Below are positions 16,415 to 17,322 of a DNA stretch of 17,322 bases, one piece after another; the stretch's first letter is position 1, and the number at the start of each line of letters is the position of its first letter. The notes under the pieces were generated by a model. The model was given only the letters and a program-made list of their open reading frames with translations. It ran no database searches and was not told the origin of the DNA. The DNA is from Larix sibirica (Eukaryota > Streptophyta > Pinopsida > Pinales > Pinaceae): assembly GCA_004151065.3 (NCBI GenBank), contig NWUY0300030129.1:48498-65819 (forward strand), read 5' to 3'. Position numbers and translations under genes: made by a program.

Positions 16415-17322
16415 CATAGCGGTGAAATTGCCTAGGACTATATAGATATGAAAGGTATCCACCCTAACCTATGCACTCATCACATATATATTAAGGATGA
16501 ATCCCTACCCATTTGTCAACCCCGGAGGAGGATGAACCATGCTTTAAGAGAAATAGTGAAGGAACAATTACAAAAATTACTAAATGAAAACTTCATTTAT
16601 CCTATTTCAAACAGTAAGTGGGTCTCACCATTGGTCATTGTACCACAGAAAAATGGCAAGTGGTGGTTATGTATTTCTTACAGAGAATTAAAGAAAACCA
16701 CTTTGAAAGATCACTTCCCTCTCCCTTTCACTAATCCGGTCTTAGATACGCTAGCAGGAAAACAATTGTTTTCATTCCTTTATGGATTTAATGGTTACAA
16801 TTAGATTCAAATTGCCCTTGAGGACTAAGATAAAACCACTTTTACTTGCCCTAGGGAACTTATGCATATTGAGTGATTCATTTTGGATTGTGCAATGCCC
16901 CTTGTACATTCCAAAATCGATCATTGGAATTTTTTCTAACTTGATTCATAATTGCATTGAGATCTATATGGACGATTTTACTGTATATGGAGAAAATTTT
17001 GAAGAAGTCATAAACAATCTAGGTAAAGTTCTTTCCAAATGTCAAGAAATAAACCTCTCTTTTAATAATGAAAAGGGTCATATGTTATTGACATATGATA
17101 TTGTTCTTGGACATCATATATCCCCTTCAAGTATCAAGGTGGACCCAACAAAAATATAAGTTATTGTGAAGCTTCTAGTTCCAACAACTCAAAAAGTCCT
17201 ATGGATTTTTTTAGGGTATGCAAGATATTATCAAAGATTTTTTAAATATTTTTCTAAAATTATGTTATGCAACCAAGTCCCAGATATAGCATAAAAATAG
17301 CAGAAATAGACCAAAAGAAAGT
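16415..17322 (+). pseudogene. E4 reverse transcriptase and start of RNase H, runs off window
   Basis: HSGEIA, TAG (16433, Trp in relatives), DYIDMKGIHPNLCTHHIYIK, QPRRRMNHALREIVKEQLQK, NFIYPISNSKWVSPLVIVPQ, YRELKKTTLKDHFPLPF. Motif A, normally Leu-Asp-Gly-Phe, reads FSFLYGFNGYN, so the first catalytic Asp is Tyr. TAG at 16802 and TAA at 16826 replace Gln. Near 16855 the frame moves to 1 (TYAY, GLCNAPCTFQ) and near 16915 to 3, where IYMDDFTVYGENFEE keeps an intact YMDD box (16965-16976). IVLGHHISPSSIKVDPTKI ends at TAA 17157; GYARYYQRFFKYFSKI follows to about 17260. Wording is Athila/Tat type. Inactive. Confidence 0.9.

Noticed and set aside
1-17322. CRISPR arrays, tRNA or rRNA genes, bacterial operons
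   Set aside because: No regularly spaced repeats, no tRNA B-box/cloverleaf seen by eye, and all coding signals are eukaryotic retroelements.

Overview
The window looks like intergenic, repeat-filled DNA from a large plant nuclear genome. Ty3/gypsy polyproteins, a plant L1-type LINE with a DUF4283/zinc-knuckle ORF1, and a WWE-like fragment resembling the plant RCD1/SRO family all point to a seed plant. The protein wording and the depth of decay make me lean towards a gymnosperm such as a conifer, but that rests on my memory of such elements and not on a search. I see no intact protein-coding gene, no tRNA or rRNA gene and no CRISPR array. Almost every long reading frame is a broken piece of a retrotransposon.

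Layout. (1) 302-2970, + strand: decayed Ty3/gypsy body 'E1' (gag, protease, RT, RNase H, start of integrase). (2) About 3070-4755, + strand: 5' part of a LINE 'L1' with a 5' leader, most of ORF1 and the first 27 codons of ORF2, ending at a single N (4756). (3) 4757-7139: block of different composition, GC/CpG-richer to about 6200 and AT-rich after 6520. It contains a 100-codon minus-strand frame with a WWE-like domain, a short hairpin and a small duplication. It ends at a second single N (7140). (4) 7141-7791: nothing recognised. (5) 7792-12584, - strand: LTR retrotransposon 'E2' with two LTRs, leader, gag, protease and the start of RT. Its RT-to-integrase interval is missing; in its place is the 5' part of a related element 'E3' (LTR, leader, gag) on the opposite strand (8607 to about 9795). 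(6) 12585 to the end, + strand: Athila/Tat-like element 'E4' (possible LTR end and tRNA-Asp-like primer site, gag with two zinc knuckles, protease, RT), running off the window.

Nothing here works together as a pathway. The pieces record successive insertion, deletion and decay. The damage is dominated by C-to-T and G-to-A changes (Gln CAG to TAG, Trp to stop, Cys to Tyr in zinc knuckles, Asp to Asn), as expected of heavily methylated, silenced repeats. The most interesting structure is the E2/E3 chimera: LTR, leader and gag occur twice in opposite orientation, making a roughly 1.2 kb diverged inverted repeat. I found no convincing new biological system. The two single Ns may be collapsed assembly gaps, so linkage between the three blocks they separate is uncertain.
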